The notes: a model not told the origin generated them from the letters alone. DNA of 64,000 nt from Adiantum capillus-veneris (GCA_014529385.2 CM043963.1:75087912-75151911), one strand, 5' to 3'; positions 11,620-23,842 are shown, counted from the first letter of the stretch. Numbers and translations are program-made.

Positions 11620-12660
11620 TTATGGGTTTTTTTGTCTTTCCTATTCTAGCTTTGGCAGGGGTGTTGGAAATCATTGCATAATGGGAGCATTTGTTATCTT
11701 TTTGGATCTGCATGGGGGAGGGCTTGGGGGGCGAGGGTCGGATGTTTTCTTGGTTAGCTTCATCGGGTTGGGGGGAGACTTGATTAAGATCAATCATCAT
11801 GTTGTCATCATACATGTTAACTTGGGTTTCTAGTGATAGAGGGAGAGATTCTTCACTTCTCGAATTTTGAAGCTATGGACTCTCAGACTTCACTCTCCTT
11901 GTAAGCAAGGAGTGCATATCGGTTGGGTTGGCGGTTTTTGGGGTTTGGGTCATGCTTTTTCTTGTCGGCCAAAAGCGGGGAATTTCTGTTTGCATGGGGA
12001 AGCAACGTTGGCCTAAAGGGAAGGGGGAGGGTCAGCAACAGGGGGAAGGGGACGCCAGGGAATTTGACACGGCAATTTTTGACAAAGTGACATTTTGCCC
12101 TGCATTGGAAACAAGCGGTGGGGAGATACTTGTAATGAAGAGGTTGCTTTGCTCAAAGCAATCTCCGACATCTATGTGGATGTAGATGGAAGATGGCAGG
12201 TCAACCAAAAATTCCATTTCCATAAGGACCTAGGGGTGCCAAGAGGGAATGTAGTCCGAGGCTTGGTGCCAAGGACTTTGCCTAGCTTTGAGCCTATGGC
12301 TCCCAGATGCGAATGATAGTGGAGGGGCAAGTTTGCGAACTAAACCCAAACAGGGTAGTTGACGAGGGTAGAGCACTTAAGGTTAAAGTCTTTGTTCCAC
12401 CTGAACAAGCTGAGGAGGGAAGATTTGATTATCCACTATCCATAGTTGAGGATGTTGAGTGCCATTTCTAGATTCTTGAAAATTAAAGAGGTAGTGGGTT
12501 TTGGGGAGGGCATGGATGGCATCAATGGCACCCCACTGTGTTTGTATCCAAGACCAAAGAAACTCTACAAGAGGACATGGGCATGCTAAGAGGTCGATGA
12601 GGGCCCGAGCCTCAAGTTCATGTTGCACTTTTCTAACTTGAGCTGATGGGAGGGTCACCT
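11594..12660 (-). pseudogene. LINE ORF1 (gag-like, DUF4283 + CCHC knuckle), frameshifted
   Basis: ORF1 proteins of plant LINEs bind element RNA. Here the text WGAIDAIHALPKTHYLFNF, then VWVxFANLPLHYHSHLGAIG, matches the DUF4283-type domain and its FPNLPLEYW-like core. A zinc knuckle C-x2-C-x4-H-x4-C (CFQC...H...C) is intact at 12,072-12,113, but in a different frame from its neighbours, so at least two frameshifts separate the domains. The C-terminal 73-codon frame (11,594-11,815) is acidic and Pro/Lys-rich and ends in MEY-stop inside the start of ORF2. Confidence 0.75.
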
Positions 12661-13080
12661 AAGGCTTACCTTTTTTATTTTTTGTAGAGCACTTTCTAGA
12701 AGTGCTTTTGCTTTCTTCAAGGACAAGGTTTTTGGGCAACAGATCCTCCTCTCTAGTGGGAGCTTGTGAAGCATCAACTTCATATGCACCTGCAGGGTCT
12801 TTGGCTCATCTTTGGGATGCTACGATCGCGCTTTCCACCCATTGAGTTGTCAAGGTCGAAAAGAAGGTCCAACTAAAGATTTTGGATAATCTCCATTGAT
12901 AGTGCATCCACTACCTCCTTGTAGAGGGCGACAAGGAGCAAGGGCTGGCCTTCATGCAGTGGGTGGAGAAAATTGATTTGTATGAGTGATCTGTGGGGAA
13001 GATAATTAGATGCGTGCCAGGTGGAGTCATGAGGGGGGCACGAGGAGAGGGGGGGGAAAGTGACATTATGCGTCCCCATT

Positions 13081-13536
13081 AGGAAGAGGATGGGGTCTAG
13101 GAGGGCCTCTTTATTTTCAATGAGCTTATGGACGTGATTAACAATTTTGATGAATAGGTGTACGCCATGTGTGCAAGAATGGTGGGAGTGTACGAGATAT
13201 GTAAGAGTGGTATAAGGATGCACTTTTCCCCCCAAAAAGGAGATGGACAATTTTATGTTTTTTGGTATTCCATAACTCCCACGTATGTTCTCCGATTTGA
13301 GCGGAGATCATAGATCTGCAATCTATGCGTCGAGCTTTTCCATAGATATGCTGCATGATATGGTTTTACCTGCTAGATTTTAAATTCCATTTTGGGGGGA
13401 CATTTGAATTCAAATAAACTAGCCATTTTGCTTGTTTGAATTCAAAAGCTGTCCTTTGATTACTTTCTTAGCACTAAAGGTTTGACTTCCTTAAATTGCA
13501 AAATAAAGAGGGCCTCCTAGACCCCATTCTCTTCCT
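13081..13536. repeat. Inverted pair of ~42-bp arms
   Basis: The left arm 13,081-13,122 (aggaagaggatggggtctag...) is matched in inverse orientation by 13,495-13,536, with roughly 38 of 42 positions equal by eye. The 370-bp spacer shows no further symmetry apart from a second small palindromic pair around tttgaattcaaa near 13,405 and 13,434. The left arm lies in the upstream part of the LINE; the right arm is next to the copia LTR. Confidence 0.6.
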
Positions 13537-13539
13537 AAT

Positions 13540-16500
13540 ACCTCGAGTGGCAGTCTTGCAGAGATAGCTTATTCAGCCTTCACTACATCTAGGGTTTCTT
13601 AGGTTTCACACTCTTGCCGTAAGAGACATTTTTGCTATCTATTATTGCCTTCCAAGTTGCAGTACTTCCCTGCCCTTTTTTTCATAGTTGTGAATCCATA
13701 TAGAATTTTACTTCTTTCTTTTCCCCAAGACTTGTTCGTTCAATGAAGGTGGTTGACCTCATGTGAACATACTCTAAGGACTAGGATAAAATGGCCATAT
13801 TAAAGACAACCAAGCAAGTTGCCAGCCCTTAACTAAGTGATTTGTAAGGGCCTTTTGTGTCTGGTGAAAATTTTCTTGATATGTTTGGCTCAAGATGTAG
13901 GGGTGGAGATGGCGCACCTGCACCATAAGCATTGGCAGTCACAGTGCACCATTTTATACAAACGAGAAGGAAAACATTCTTCGTTGAAGAAAACTAGCTC
14001 CAAAAAAATTTGTGTATGGGTCAATTCATGGACAACCAAAGCTAGGTTTTAAACCACGTTCCCAAAAAATAAGATTGTGCCACATGCAGCTAACCATTCT
14101 TACACTAGCTTTACTTTGTTTTAGAGCTGGATCGTTTCCAATTTTAAACTTTGGATCTTAAATTGGCAGTCGTCCCACAATTGCCCCCTTCACCCTAGAG
14201 TGTGATTGCACGCTTGCTCATGGTTTAAAGCTTTGTGTATGAAAAAGTTTGTTCACATGATTTTAATGTAGAGTTTCTTCAAAAGCCATTCATAAATTGG
14301 ACTAGCTTCTCCCAAACCTTTCATAGAAAAATTTTGACCCCACACTTGCTTTAGATTGGCAATCTCATAGAGTTCTTCCCAGCGATAAGCATGTCATTGA
14401 CATATAGCACAAGAGGAATGAGTGATCAATCACCGAGTTTATTCGTGTACAAGCATTGATCCATGAGACTGCATAAATGTGTTGAATGTTTGATACCATT
14501 GTCTAGATCCTTGCTTCAAACCATAAAATGCTTTTCTATGTCTATATATAAGCTCTTCTTTGCTTGGCTTAAAAGACCCTTCATGTTATTGCATCCTATG
14601 GCATTTCAATCCCTGGCTACTACTCTTTGACCTCTCTTGAGCATTGCTAGTGGAAGGATCCTTACTAGAATTCTAAGTTTGTACCAATTTTGAAGCAACA
14701 TTCTTAAATGTGACTTATATTGTGTACTCAGTCTCTTTGAGAGAATTCTTGTGTCTCTTTGACTCATAAAAGTTCACGTACGAACCACACAAAAAAATTC
14801 AAGATTTTGAGTGTTAGAGATGATAGCATGTTTCTGCATCTACACCATATCCACTAGCAAAGATGCATTTGTGTGACTTTGGGTCAAGATTCTAAGCTCC
14901 TTTGGCACATGAGTATATGTCGTGCAACCAAAGACACATAGATGATCATGGTGTGGGTTCTTGCTTGACCACAAATCCTCTAGAATCTTGTAAATTAATG
15001 GAATATTGAGCGATTTGTTGATGATATGAACCACTGTCAAGATAGTTTTAGTGCACAAAATCTTGTGTCAAATTTGCTATAGAAATCATAGTTGTAACGT
15101 GCTCCTGAATTATGTAATTCATACATTCAGCAACTCCATATTGAGCAAGTGTGTATGGTATAGTAAATTGCTACCAAATTCCTCTCTTTGCACAAACTTT
15201 ATCATGTCTTTCAGGACATATTTCCCATCATATAAATCCTCAAGCCCTTAAGCCATTTGCTTGACTGATTTTCAACAAGTGTAAGGAACTTTTGAAATGT
15301 AGAGAACTTATGTTTCAAATAGTAAACCCACACCTTTTGAGTAGAGTCATCTACAAATGTTACAAAGGAAGTGGCTTTCCTAATAAAGAACTAGTCGGCA
15401 TAGAACCACATACATCACTATGTACAAACTCTAGTGTCTCAACATGCCTTCTATTGAATGGAAAATGAAAAGTCCTAGTTTGCTTTCCATATACACAATG
15501 TTCACACCAAAAAAAAGGTGGCTAAAACTCAACACTAATAAACATCCACAACATGTTACATTTTTCATTCCCTTCTGGCGATGGCCTAACTGGCTATGCC
15601 ACAACTTAGTAGATGGTAGCTTGGCAATAGAAATAAAATCATCTTTTACAAAAGAGACATGTATGCAGTACAAAGTACCATGCTTCTCATCTTTGAGAAC
15701 CACAAGATTTCCCTTTTTGACCTTCCAAGAATTGTTCCCAAACATTGTAGTGTACCCCAAGTTATCCAACTATCCAATAGAGATAAAACATTGTAGTGTA
15801 CCCCAAGTTATCCAACTATCCAATAGAGATAAAACTCTTAGCTAACTCAAGAATGTGTCTAAAATTCTTCGACATAAATTGCATGCCACTCTTGGAAGTA
15901 CCAGCTTCATGTCTCCAAATCCAACGATTCTAAGCACATGAGAATTACCCAATTCTACTATATCTTAATAGCCCTTCACATCATAGGAAAAGCACTCTCT
16001 ATCCCGCGTAACATAGGAAATTTTCACGAGAATCTGTCATCAAATTCCTTGCATGCTCGCATCTTGTGTGAAGAGGGTGTCTACAGAGAAATGTGAGGTA
16101 AAATCCAAGATGTTTGAGGTATGAGTTGTCTTAGAAACATCATGAGTCTTAGGAGACTCAAACAACATTGATTTCTTCAAACTTTGCCTTCCCCTTTGCA
16201 TCATTATAAAAGTTCTTACTCTTTTGAGACTTCTTGTCTCTTTTGCATCATGGAAATCCTTCTTCACATGCCTTTTCTTATGGCAATAGTAGCACTCAAC
16301 ATTGCGCATGGAACCACGATATTTATTATGGGAATTGTTGAAATCCTTAGACTTGGCATGATTGTAAGTGTGACCTCTCTCTTTGTGAGACTATGTAACG
16401 TAAGCATCACCACTCTTGGGAGATTCAATAGATTTCTTGTGAATCTCTTCATTGAGCAAAGTACCAACTACATCGTTGTAGACCAAGTTTCCCTTAGGCA

Positions 16501-16996
16501 TAGAGTTACGTATGGTTGTGCAACAAGTACCATGAGGAAAGTATAGATCATAACAAGAAGATAGATTGAACCTTTTCATCAAGATTGAGTCCTTGTGAAA
16601 TCAATTGAATGAAGATTACATTGAACTCATTTAAGTGTCAATAAATTGTGCCACCTTCTTTCATACCAAGCACAAACAACTTCTTCATCACTTGAGTAAA
16701 CTTTCTTATTTGCACTCTTGCTCTTATACCTGTTGCATAACTTATCCCATAAAGCTTTAGAAGTAGCTTCACCAAAAATAGTGAATGCAAGATGTAAACA
16801 AATAGTGGATCTAGCTTTAGCATCAAGTGATTTACTTTAGGCATATGTATAGTCATCACCATTTTAGCACTCAAACAATGGCTCCAATTGAAATTTTGTA
16901 AATCAAAACGTCTTGAATATGCTCTTTCCATATGGAAAACTTCATGTCATTGAACTTCCAAATGTTGTAAATATCCTTCTCACATCTGGAAGCCAT
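13540..16996 (-). mobile_element. Ty1/copia retrotransposon, minus strand, internally deleted
   Basis: The gag start (ATG complement of 16,994-16,996) is followed by copia Gag text (FNWSHCLSAKMV near 16,880) and a zinc knuckle CYYCHKKRHVKKD (near 16,290) whose last Cys is Phe. Next come pre-integrase text (MDNLGYTTMFGNNSWKVKKG near 15,750; LWHSQLGHRQKGMK near 15,600), integrase C-terminal text (HLCVFGCTTYTHVPKE near 14,930), and the reverse transcriptase motif LVLYVNDMLIAG (14,385-14,410), in which the catalytic YVDD has become YVND. RNase H is missing. A purine tract (complement of 14,181-14,198) then leads into TGTGGGACG, the likely 3' LTR start at 14,179. That LTR has a TATA-like GTATAAAATGG (complement of 13,949-13,959); its end is not defined. 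Dead element. Confidence 0.75.
15743..15834. repeat. 46-bp perfect tandem duplication inside the copia
   Basis: The 46-base unit cattgtagtgtaccccaagt... is repeated back to back (15,743-15,788 and 15,789-15,834) in the protease/pre-integrase part of the copia. The copies appear identical, so the duplication is recent relative to the decay of the element. Confidence 0.9.
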
Positions 16997-17189
16997 AACT
17001 GCCAAGTGTCAATAGCAGGAAAACCAAAACTAAAGCAAGAATCTTGAGGAATTTTTGACGGAGTTTCCTAAACAACTAGAGAAAAAACTCAAAGTGAAAT
17101 GAGTAAAAATGATGTCAAAACCATAATAAATGCATAAAGAGTGTCAATTGAATAGAGCCGCATCCAAGAATAATCAATCTTTGACCATA

Positions 17190-18035
17190 AATAATTACCT
17201 AGTCCTCTTTATGCATGGGAGTGTGCAATCATGAGCAGGGCTTGTTCTTGGGACGGTGGGTGACTCGAGAGGGAGGATCCCGGGCTGCTCCACCCTGTGT
17301 GTGTTGATGAACGCCCCCTCTGTTGTGGATGTGCTTCTTATTTTTGGACTTTGGGAGAGGCAAACGTTCCCGCCTCTCCTCGGAGAGGGCTCTCGGTTGT
17401 TAGATCTGTTGCGGTTCCCCACAAAGGCTTGGCATCCGTGTGGCAGTTGGCATCCGCACTAGTAGCATCGCGGTTGGTTCTAGGATGGGGCTCCAAGGTA
17501 GCTTGAGTTATGTCGTCTTTTTGGTGGTTTGCTGTTGATGCAATTTGTTGCCGACTGCAAATTCTTTGTGCTTGCTGTAGTTGGTGATGGCCGCTCGATG
17601 GCGTCCCCATTCCTCGGTGGAGGGTAGGCATGTGGCAGCTACCTCCCTTTTGGTGGCAGCTATTAGCCGTGGATGTTTTCTCAAATGTGATTGTGTTGTT
17701 TCTACCTAATAGTATGACTTTCTAGTTGCGGATCAACCCTGGGGCACTAGGGTGGGCAATGGCAGGGCCGGTTGTGGTGGTGACACCCATGGGTTAATGT
17801 ATTATGTTATTTCTGGTCATTTTTTTGTTGCATGTCGGGTTTCAGGGCTCCTTGTAAAAACCCTCATATAGCAAATGTCTCCCTTTGTAGCCTTGAACTC
17901 TGGTTATTCTTTTGTCCATGGCTCGGATCGAGCATGGTGTTTCTGTAGTGTTGTTTTAATCTAATCTATTCATACTGCCTCGTTTTGAGAGTGTTTTGCC
18001 AAAGAAAAACAAGGGGATTAGTCATTAAAAAAAAA
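17190..18035 (+). mobile_element. GC-rich segment ending in poly-A, possible retroposon 3' end
   Basis: Base composition changes abruptly from AT-rich copia flank to GC-rich DNA at about 17,190 and back at 18,036. The segment has no coding frame with a recognised domain and ends in a nine-A run (18,027-18,035). This is what a 5'-truncated LINE 3' end or a SINE-like retroposon would look like. No flanking target duplication could be confirmed. Confidence 0.35.
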
Positions 18036-18560
18036 GGGTTGAGCTAAAGTTGTTTTCAACTCTTCAAAGGTACTTCGTTGTTCTACATCAAATTGGTGGC
18101 TTTAACCCTTCATTCAATTCCTCCATAGGCATCGCTATCCTATCTTAGCATAATCCCTATAATAAACTCCCATACCCACAAAGATGTGGAGCTCTTCCAG
18201 TTTTTTGGGAAGTTGCCATTTGGAAATAGCCTCTACCATTGGAATTCGTCTTAAGACCCTCACATGCACTATATGTCCAAGATACGGAACCACAAGCTGC
18301 GTGAACTTACACTTAGGCTCTTATTTGCAAAGAGTGCATGGTGGTGTCACAACTCAAAACTTTTCTATGATGTGTAAGTGTCATGAACATGGTTGATGCA
18401 TTTGTCAAACCAAAAGGCATGATGAGAAACTCATAGTGCCTAAACATGGTTCAAATAGCTATCTCAGTGATACCCACTATATTGATTTACACTTGAGAGT
18501 ATCCGTATCACAAATCAATCTTAGTAAGGTACCTTGCCCCTTGGAGTTTTAAAAAAAATC

Positions 18561-18708
18561 TCATCAACTTTGTGTTAGGATCAATGAGTAGCTATTTGGA
18601 GATTAGAGTGTTTTACTTAATAAAGAAAGATAATTCATCAACTTTGTGTCAGGATTAATAAGTAGCTATGTAGAGATTAGAGTGGTGTACTTAATGGAGA
18701 AAGATACA
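18561..18708. repeat. 74-bp tandem duplication across the solo-LTR/host border
   Basis: Two copies (18,561-18,634 and 18,635-18,708) each start with about 12 bases of host reverse-transcriptase sequence (tcatcaactttg, which includes the target duplication) and continue into the LTR end. The copies differ at several positions. A duplication of the junction itself can only have occurred after the LTR inserted. Confidence 0.8.
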
Positions 18709-19270
18709 AGAGAGATAATAGAGACAGAGAGAGAGATTACACACATGATATATGTTGCGGGCTGTCCACAAGAAATCAGCCTCTCAATGGCTTTACACTT
18801 CAAACTAGAAGTAGTTTACAAGGGGCTTGGACCCTTAATGGTTGTCCCGCCCGATTCTCTCTCTACCTTGCTTCACTCACACACACTCCATCTATTTGTG
18901 TGTAGAAGAGGCCTCGTTTTATAGGCCAAAAGGAGCCTCTATGGGCTATCCTCTCTCATGAGAGGTAGTCATCCATGTGTAGATGCACCCATGTATAGCC
19001 GCCCATGGGTAGACAAGTCCGCCTAGAAATCAGCCACCGACCATTGAATGCCGGCCATCGATCATTGAACTTTGACCACCGTCCATCGTCCAGCATTTTT
19101 GATCGCTTTTCAATCATTGTGTAGCCATGATATTCCGACGAGGGTAATGAATTTTTGGTTTTTCGATGAGTGATTTGTCTCACACACAATGGCTCCCCCT
19201 CATAATAGGGGCCTTACAAATGTGTCTTTTGAGAATTACAAATTACAAGCATGAATCACACTCCATAACA
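18573..19270 (-). mobile_element. Solo LTR with 5-bp target duplication
   Basis: The segment begins on the minus strand with TGTTATGG and ends with CCTAACA, short inverted ends as in LTRs. It is flanked on both sides by CTTTG on the plus strand (18,568-18,572 and 19,271-19,275). It contains a TATA box, CCTATAAAACG (complement of 18,914-18,924). Removing it and one flank rejoins the gypsy reverse transcriptase reading (NKYPMTKV to VDEI), which fixes the boundaries well. No internal retroelement region is present, so recombination between two LTRs probably removed it. Confidence 0.8.
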
Positions 19271-19621
19271 CTTTGGTCATAGGTTACTTATTTTTAATCA
19301 TGACCTTATTCAAACCACGAGTCTATGCACAATACCACCCTTCTTCTTCACCAATAGGATGATGGATCTAGATGCTTATGGGTGTGAATGGAACCTCTAT
19401 TGAGATAGGTAAAAGCTTACATTCCACCACAATGGCTTTATAGTGTCTAAACTATTATGCTAGCTTACTAATAGGTTTCATATCCTAGAGAGTATCAATG
19501 CTATGCTGCGTTGATTGTTCATGTGAGGAAACCATAGGCAAAATGTCTAGAAATACATTCGGTTAATGGAGAGCATGATGTCGTCACGAGATAGGTTCTA
19601 AAATTAAGAGCTTAGGCTCTT

Positions 19622-21700
19622 TTGTTAAGAGCTTATCATAAAGATTTAAAAAATAAAAAAGAAAGAAAAAAAGAAGTAAAAGTGGCTAGTGTGCGGGTCA
19701 CATCGGTCATAACTCCAAAGCCCATGGATACTACACATAAGCCTTCTTATGCACATGCAGCGAAGGGGGGCAATGATGAGATGAAGATCCTCTCACCCGA
19801 TGGAAATGAGCAAGGCTTGAATACAGCTGAAGGCGGCCACGATCGGCAAGGTGGCAAAGCGGACGCGACATAGGGTGGTACCTCGGGACTAAGCAAAGAG
19901 GCGTTCAAAGGGCGCAAGGCTTAGATTGAAAAGGAAATGGCCCAAATTATGAACACCATGTCCCTGACAAAAGGACGCTGCGCAAGGCTCAGATTGAAAA
20001 GGAACTGGCCCAAATTATGAACACCATGTCCCTGAACAAAAGGACGCTGGAAGAAACTGAGATGCTATCAAGGTCTCACGATACCACCAAGGGGGACATA
20101 GCCTAGCAAGCTTTAAAAGGAACGCTCTACAAAGCATGGAAGTTCAGGACACGCTCATAGTTGTCGTCCCTCTTGCTCTGATTAAAAAATAGCTTGCTAA
20201 GGTTACCAAATCCACGTTGATCTTTGGTTTCACGGGCAGGGTACCTTCCATAGCTGAGCTTATCAACTGGATTCACAGCCCCAACGTCCTTAATCAAGGA
20301 GGATGTGTTGTTAGTGTCTAGTATCTGGCAAAAGGCTTCTTCTCTATGCAATTCAGCGAACTTGTCATGGCCAAGGTCTTGTCAAAAAGCCCATAATTTT
20401 TTAATCAATCACCGGTTTGTGTTCTCCCTTGGGACCCTTCCTTTGAATCCCCCAATGCATTTCAAGACTTATCTCCTTTATGCGTAGAATTTGCCAGCCT
20501 CTCGATATGGCTGAGAAGCAATTTAAGGGACCTAACAGCAACCCTTTGTACCCCTTCTTTTATTCTATCTCTTAGAGAAGTGGGCATTGCAGCCAATAAG
20601 GTGTGTATTTGTTGGGATATCACAAAACCCCAACCTAAGAATCTTGTAGTAAATGTGGGGGCTGGTCTCAAGGTTATTTCTTAACTTTGGCACCTTCTTT
20701 GGAGCATGTTTCAAACGTAACAAATTTGGGTGTTTTGCTAGATCATGTCTAGCTGCTATTGTATCGACCCCAGCCCCAACTACTAGTGAAAAAGTCATGT
20801 CAACGATGGGGCAGATAGATACGGAAGAGGAGACTACACAAAAGGGTAATGAGAAGGCACAAGGAGACCGATGGCCTAACCCCGGAAAGGAAACATTAGG
20901 AAAAATAGAGAAACACGTCAAAGCCTATCTTAACAATAGCAAGGCCACCCGGGTTATCGAGGAGTTAATACCCCTCTCACAGTATTGGAAGAGCTAGTAT
21001 TCCATTCTTGGAATGTGAAGGGGATTAAAACCCCAAAAAATAAGCTCCCTTTTCTGGGAGGAAGTCAGAAAAGACAAGGGTGTTAACTATTGGGCTATCC
21101 AGGAACATCACCTAGATGCTTCTAGCAAAAGACGGCAAGAAGCAAGGACCAAGCTAGTCTTCTACGGAGAAGGGGTGGATCGATATAGTGGAGTTCTCTA
21201 AATTGTGGACAGAGATCTTGAACCATAAGTGGTGTTCAATCACCCCTCTAGGAGAGCTCTAGGAGTTAAGATTAAGTGGGCAAATTAGCAAATTACAATC
21301 ATCAACACATACTGTCCTTGCTTAGCAAAGAAAAGAGCAAAGATGTGGGAATAACTTAAGGGCTTTCATGTTGAAGGGGATTGGCTTTTGGTTGGAGACT
21401 TTAATATGGTGGAGAAGAGAAGGGACAGAATTGGAGCATCAAACATGCTAGCTGGCTCTTAAAGATCCAAATAGAGAAGTCTCTCTGAGAAATGGGTCTT
21501 AATTGGCATGTGGGAAGCAAGGCCATGAAGCAACATGCCTAGGTTCACATACACCAGCCTTCAATGTGTTGGTACGGCTTCTCGACTAGACCGATGCTAT
21601 TGCCCTCATCAAGCTAATTGACTGGCCCCATGGTTTGAACTGTAGGTGGTTGCTTCACAGTGTCTATCGGACCACTTGCCGTTAAGTATTAACTTTAAAA
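19622..21700 (+). mobile_element. Second LINE-1-type element, plus strand, lacks reverse transcriptase
   Basis: ORF1 starts near 19,622 (KPSYAHAAKGG near 19,740, a common plant LINE ORF1 motif). It continues through a DUF4283-type domain (FGFTGRVPSIAELINWIHS near 20,240, then FFSMQFSEL, and PLCVEFASLSIW near 20,480). A mutated knuckle, CFKRNKFGCFARSC (near 20,720-20,760), has lost one Cys and the His. ORF1 ends at a TAG at 20,995-20,997. The endonuclease follows at once: SWNVKGIKTPKNK (21,006), VGDFNMVEKRRDR (21,391) and CLSDHLPLSINF (21,661) keep its catalytic motifs, although stops interrupt the frame between them. The element breaks off near 21,700; no reverse transcriptase follows. This is an unusual truncation, since LINEs normally lose their 5' end. 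Confidence 0.75.
19912..20048. repeat. 68-bp tandem duplication in LINE ORF1
   Basis: Two copies, 19,912-19,979 and 19,980-20,048, of gcgcaaggcttagattgaaa... differ at only a few positions (t/c, a/c and one inserted base). They lie between the ORF1 leader and its DUF4283 domain and shift the frame. Confidence 0.9.
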
Positions 21701-23448
21701 CAACCAAACTGGAAGATCATTGCCCCTAGGGGGCAAAGGGATTAATGTCTATAACGTAAATAATAACTTGTTTAACTCTAATCTATTCACTTAGGATCAT
21801 CACTTCTGTATCCGCTGTAAGCTGAACTCTTATTGAGCCCAAGTAGTTTTATGCAATCCCATGTTGAAAAAAAACCAAAGAGATTTGACATGTAAACAAG
21901 AACTTTAATTTTTGTCTTGTTGCCCACCTTGGCCAATAACTTGAACCACTCCCAATTCTAAGCCATCTTTACACTCTGGTTCCTTTTTGTCAAAATGAGT
22001 TACTATCATGCTATAGCCAGTAACATTCCCCCCTATTGATTCTAGTGCCTATTTTCAGGCACTATTGAGAAGTGTTTGTGAATGGCTTGAAGGTTGTTGA
22101 GATGTATGTGGATAGCAATTCAATGGATTTTTTCCAATGGATTTTCCATGCCAATGTGTTGCATTGAAAAGGATTGCGCATTGAACGGCAACCTCCATTT
22201 TAGAGTGCTCTTCAAATGTAAGCATGGAAATATTCTCAAGAACTAGTAGAGATTGCTTGTTTAACGTCTGTAGCAATGCCTTTAATAGAGCTGTGCATGG
22301 GATATCTTGCACAAACAAAACCATAAACAATCAGGATCATAGAAAAGAAAGAGAATACTTGCTCCATGAATCTATTTTTTAATCTCCACATTACAAAAGG
22401 TTCAAGTAATCAATATAGATCCCAATAAAAAGCTTCAAACACACTTTGCAAAGTCAGTGCACGCCATATCTTCCAAAAGCAAAACCATTCATGAATAAGA
22501 TCATAAGGAGGAGCTAAAACCCCCCATTCTGCGAATCCATACTCTTTTATCACACTTTGTGATCCTCCACATAATAAAAGCTTCGAGTTTTTCACGATAA
22601 GGTCTACTCAAAAGCTTCCCAACAAAATACAATCTTCTCAAAATGAGCTCAACAGTACCATACACATCATATCTTTCACAAACCTATCATACATGGAGAG
22701 ACTCATAAAAAGAGCCTCCGCAAAAGAACCCACAGCAAATGCAAAGATGCACGCTTCTCCTCTCCCAAAGCCTCTACTCTTCAGCACAAAGGTGGCTCAT
22801 TCTTTCCTCCTCTTATTTACCCCAAACAAAACACAGTCCACATATCCTAACCCACTCTGTGTACCAATGCACAAAAGTGGGTTTTGCAAATACCAAACAC
22901 AAAAACTTAGACTCCCATCGCGCTCACATACAAGGATGATTTTATGTATCTTCCATGAATGTGCTTGCGCACACAACTCTCAAGCTAACCCCAGAGCCCA
23001 ATTGATATGATCCTCTTGTCGAAAAAGCAGCAACTTAAAAATGGCCAGAATTACTGCCAGATTAATGATATATATGTCATACATACCTCAGCATTCTCAT
23101 AGACGGTCATCCTGGCAACATATCTAAAAAAGGACCGTTAGATCCGGAAAAAAAAACTAATTGAGTGTACTTCAGAATTACTATCGCAAGAGCCAATTAA
23201 GGCATAGTGCCCATGAACAGCATGATTAATATTAACATGTAGCCTCAAAATCCAGTTATACATGGATGATGACTCAAAACACCATCACAACTCCTGCTAT
23301 CCTTTAGGCTTGTACACATAATGGTGATGGAAATAAACCCCTCACAAACTTAGCAGCTGAACTCAGCAAGCCATGCACAATCTGGCATCAGATAAACATG
23401 TAGCTTCTTGGTGCAACTTGACCCACGGATACGCTCGTAGGTCGGGGC
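21701..23448. other. Intergenic stretch, no gene seen
   Basis: Only short frames without known motifs. It lies downstream of the CCCH/RS gene and may contain that gene's 3' UTR at its right side, but no clear polyadenylation signal was identified. Confidence 0.4.
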
Positions 23449-23477
23449 GGGGGGGGGGGGGGGGGGGGGGGGGGGGG
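23449..23477. repeat. Poly-G run of 29 bases
   Basis: Uninterrupted G run about 370 bases downstream of the stop codon of the minus-strand CCCH/RS gene; in that transcript it would be a C run if the 3' UTR extends so far. Confidence 0.85.
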
Positions 23478-23842
23478 TGTTCCCCTTTATATATGGAGAT
23501 GTTGAGGAACAAAATCAGGCAGTATTATTCACACAAAAAAACGCTGCAGCCTTCTCTCTAACTACCAAGTTGATAACTCTATGAATACAAAGAATTGAGC
23601 TTGCATCAAAAATCTTAAGACCACAGAATCCCCTCCAAAGGCACAACAATATCACTGCACGTGATGATAAAAAACTGTGCAGATTCATGCCACTGCAGCT
23701 CACATGTTCAAGTGCAGCCAACTACATACCTTGTTTTTTGCTGCATTGCAACCAAGGCTCCAAGTTCCCTTAAAGTCTATATAAGGGCTCCCATACTGCC
23801 ATCTCCACAATAATACACACAAGCCAAAAATACCCTCGTCCT

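Larger units (their letters stand above)
7985..13250 (-). mobile_element. LINE-1-type non-LTR retrotransposon, nearly full length, inactive
   Basis: Going 5' to 3' on the minus strand: an ORF1 with a plant LINE DUF4283-like RNA-binding domain and a CCHC knuckle (about 12,660-11,594), an ORF2 endonuclease (11,619-about 10,900), a linker, a reverse transcriptase (about 10,194-9,446), and a C-terminal zf-RVT-type region near 8,290 (IIWKERNKAYFDKS). The order and domains are those of plant L1 elements. Multiple stops and frameshifts, and a missing catalytic block in the reverse transcriptase, show it is dead. The 5' end is uncertain: minus-strand text upstream of 12,660 to about 13,250 may be ORF1 leader. 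No poly-A tail or target duplication could be fixed at the 3' end. Confidence 0.85.
18040..19570 (-). pseudogene. Ty3/gypsy reverse transcriptase, split by a solo LTR
   Basis: On the minus strand, about 19,510-19,276 gives decayed text matching the start of a gypsy reverse transcriptase (QHSIDTL...KPISK, VKKKGG, RGLNKVMIKNKYPMTKV). The reading resumes at about 18,567 with VDEI..., then KLQGARYLTKIDL, and continues through HYEFLIMPFGLTNAS (near 18,430) toward the end of the palm domain and the start of RNase H near 18,050. Between the two halves sits a 698-bp insertion with LTR features. Several stops and frameshifts lie outside the insertion as well, so the gene was decaying independently. 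Confidence 0.75.

Noticed and set aside
22055-22330. 91-codon minus-strand frame (MFMVLFVQDIPCTALL...)
   Set aside because: No recognised motif, no splice context, average composition; not enough to call a gene.
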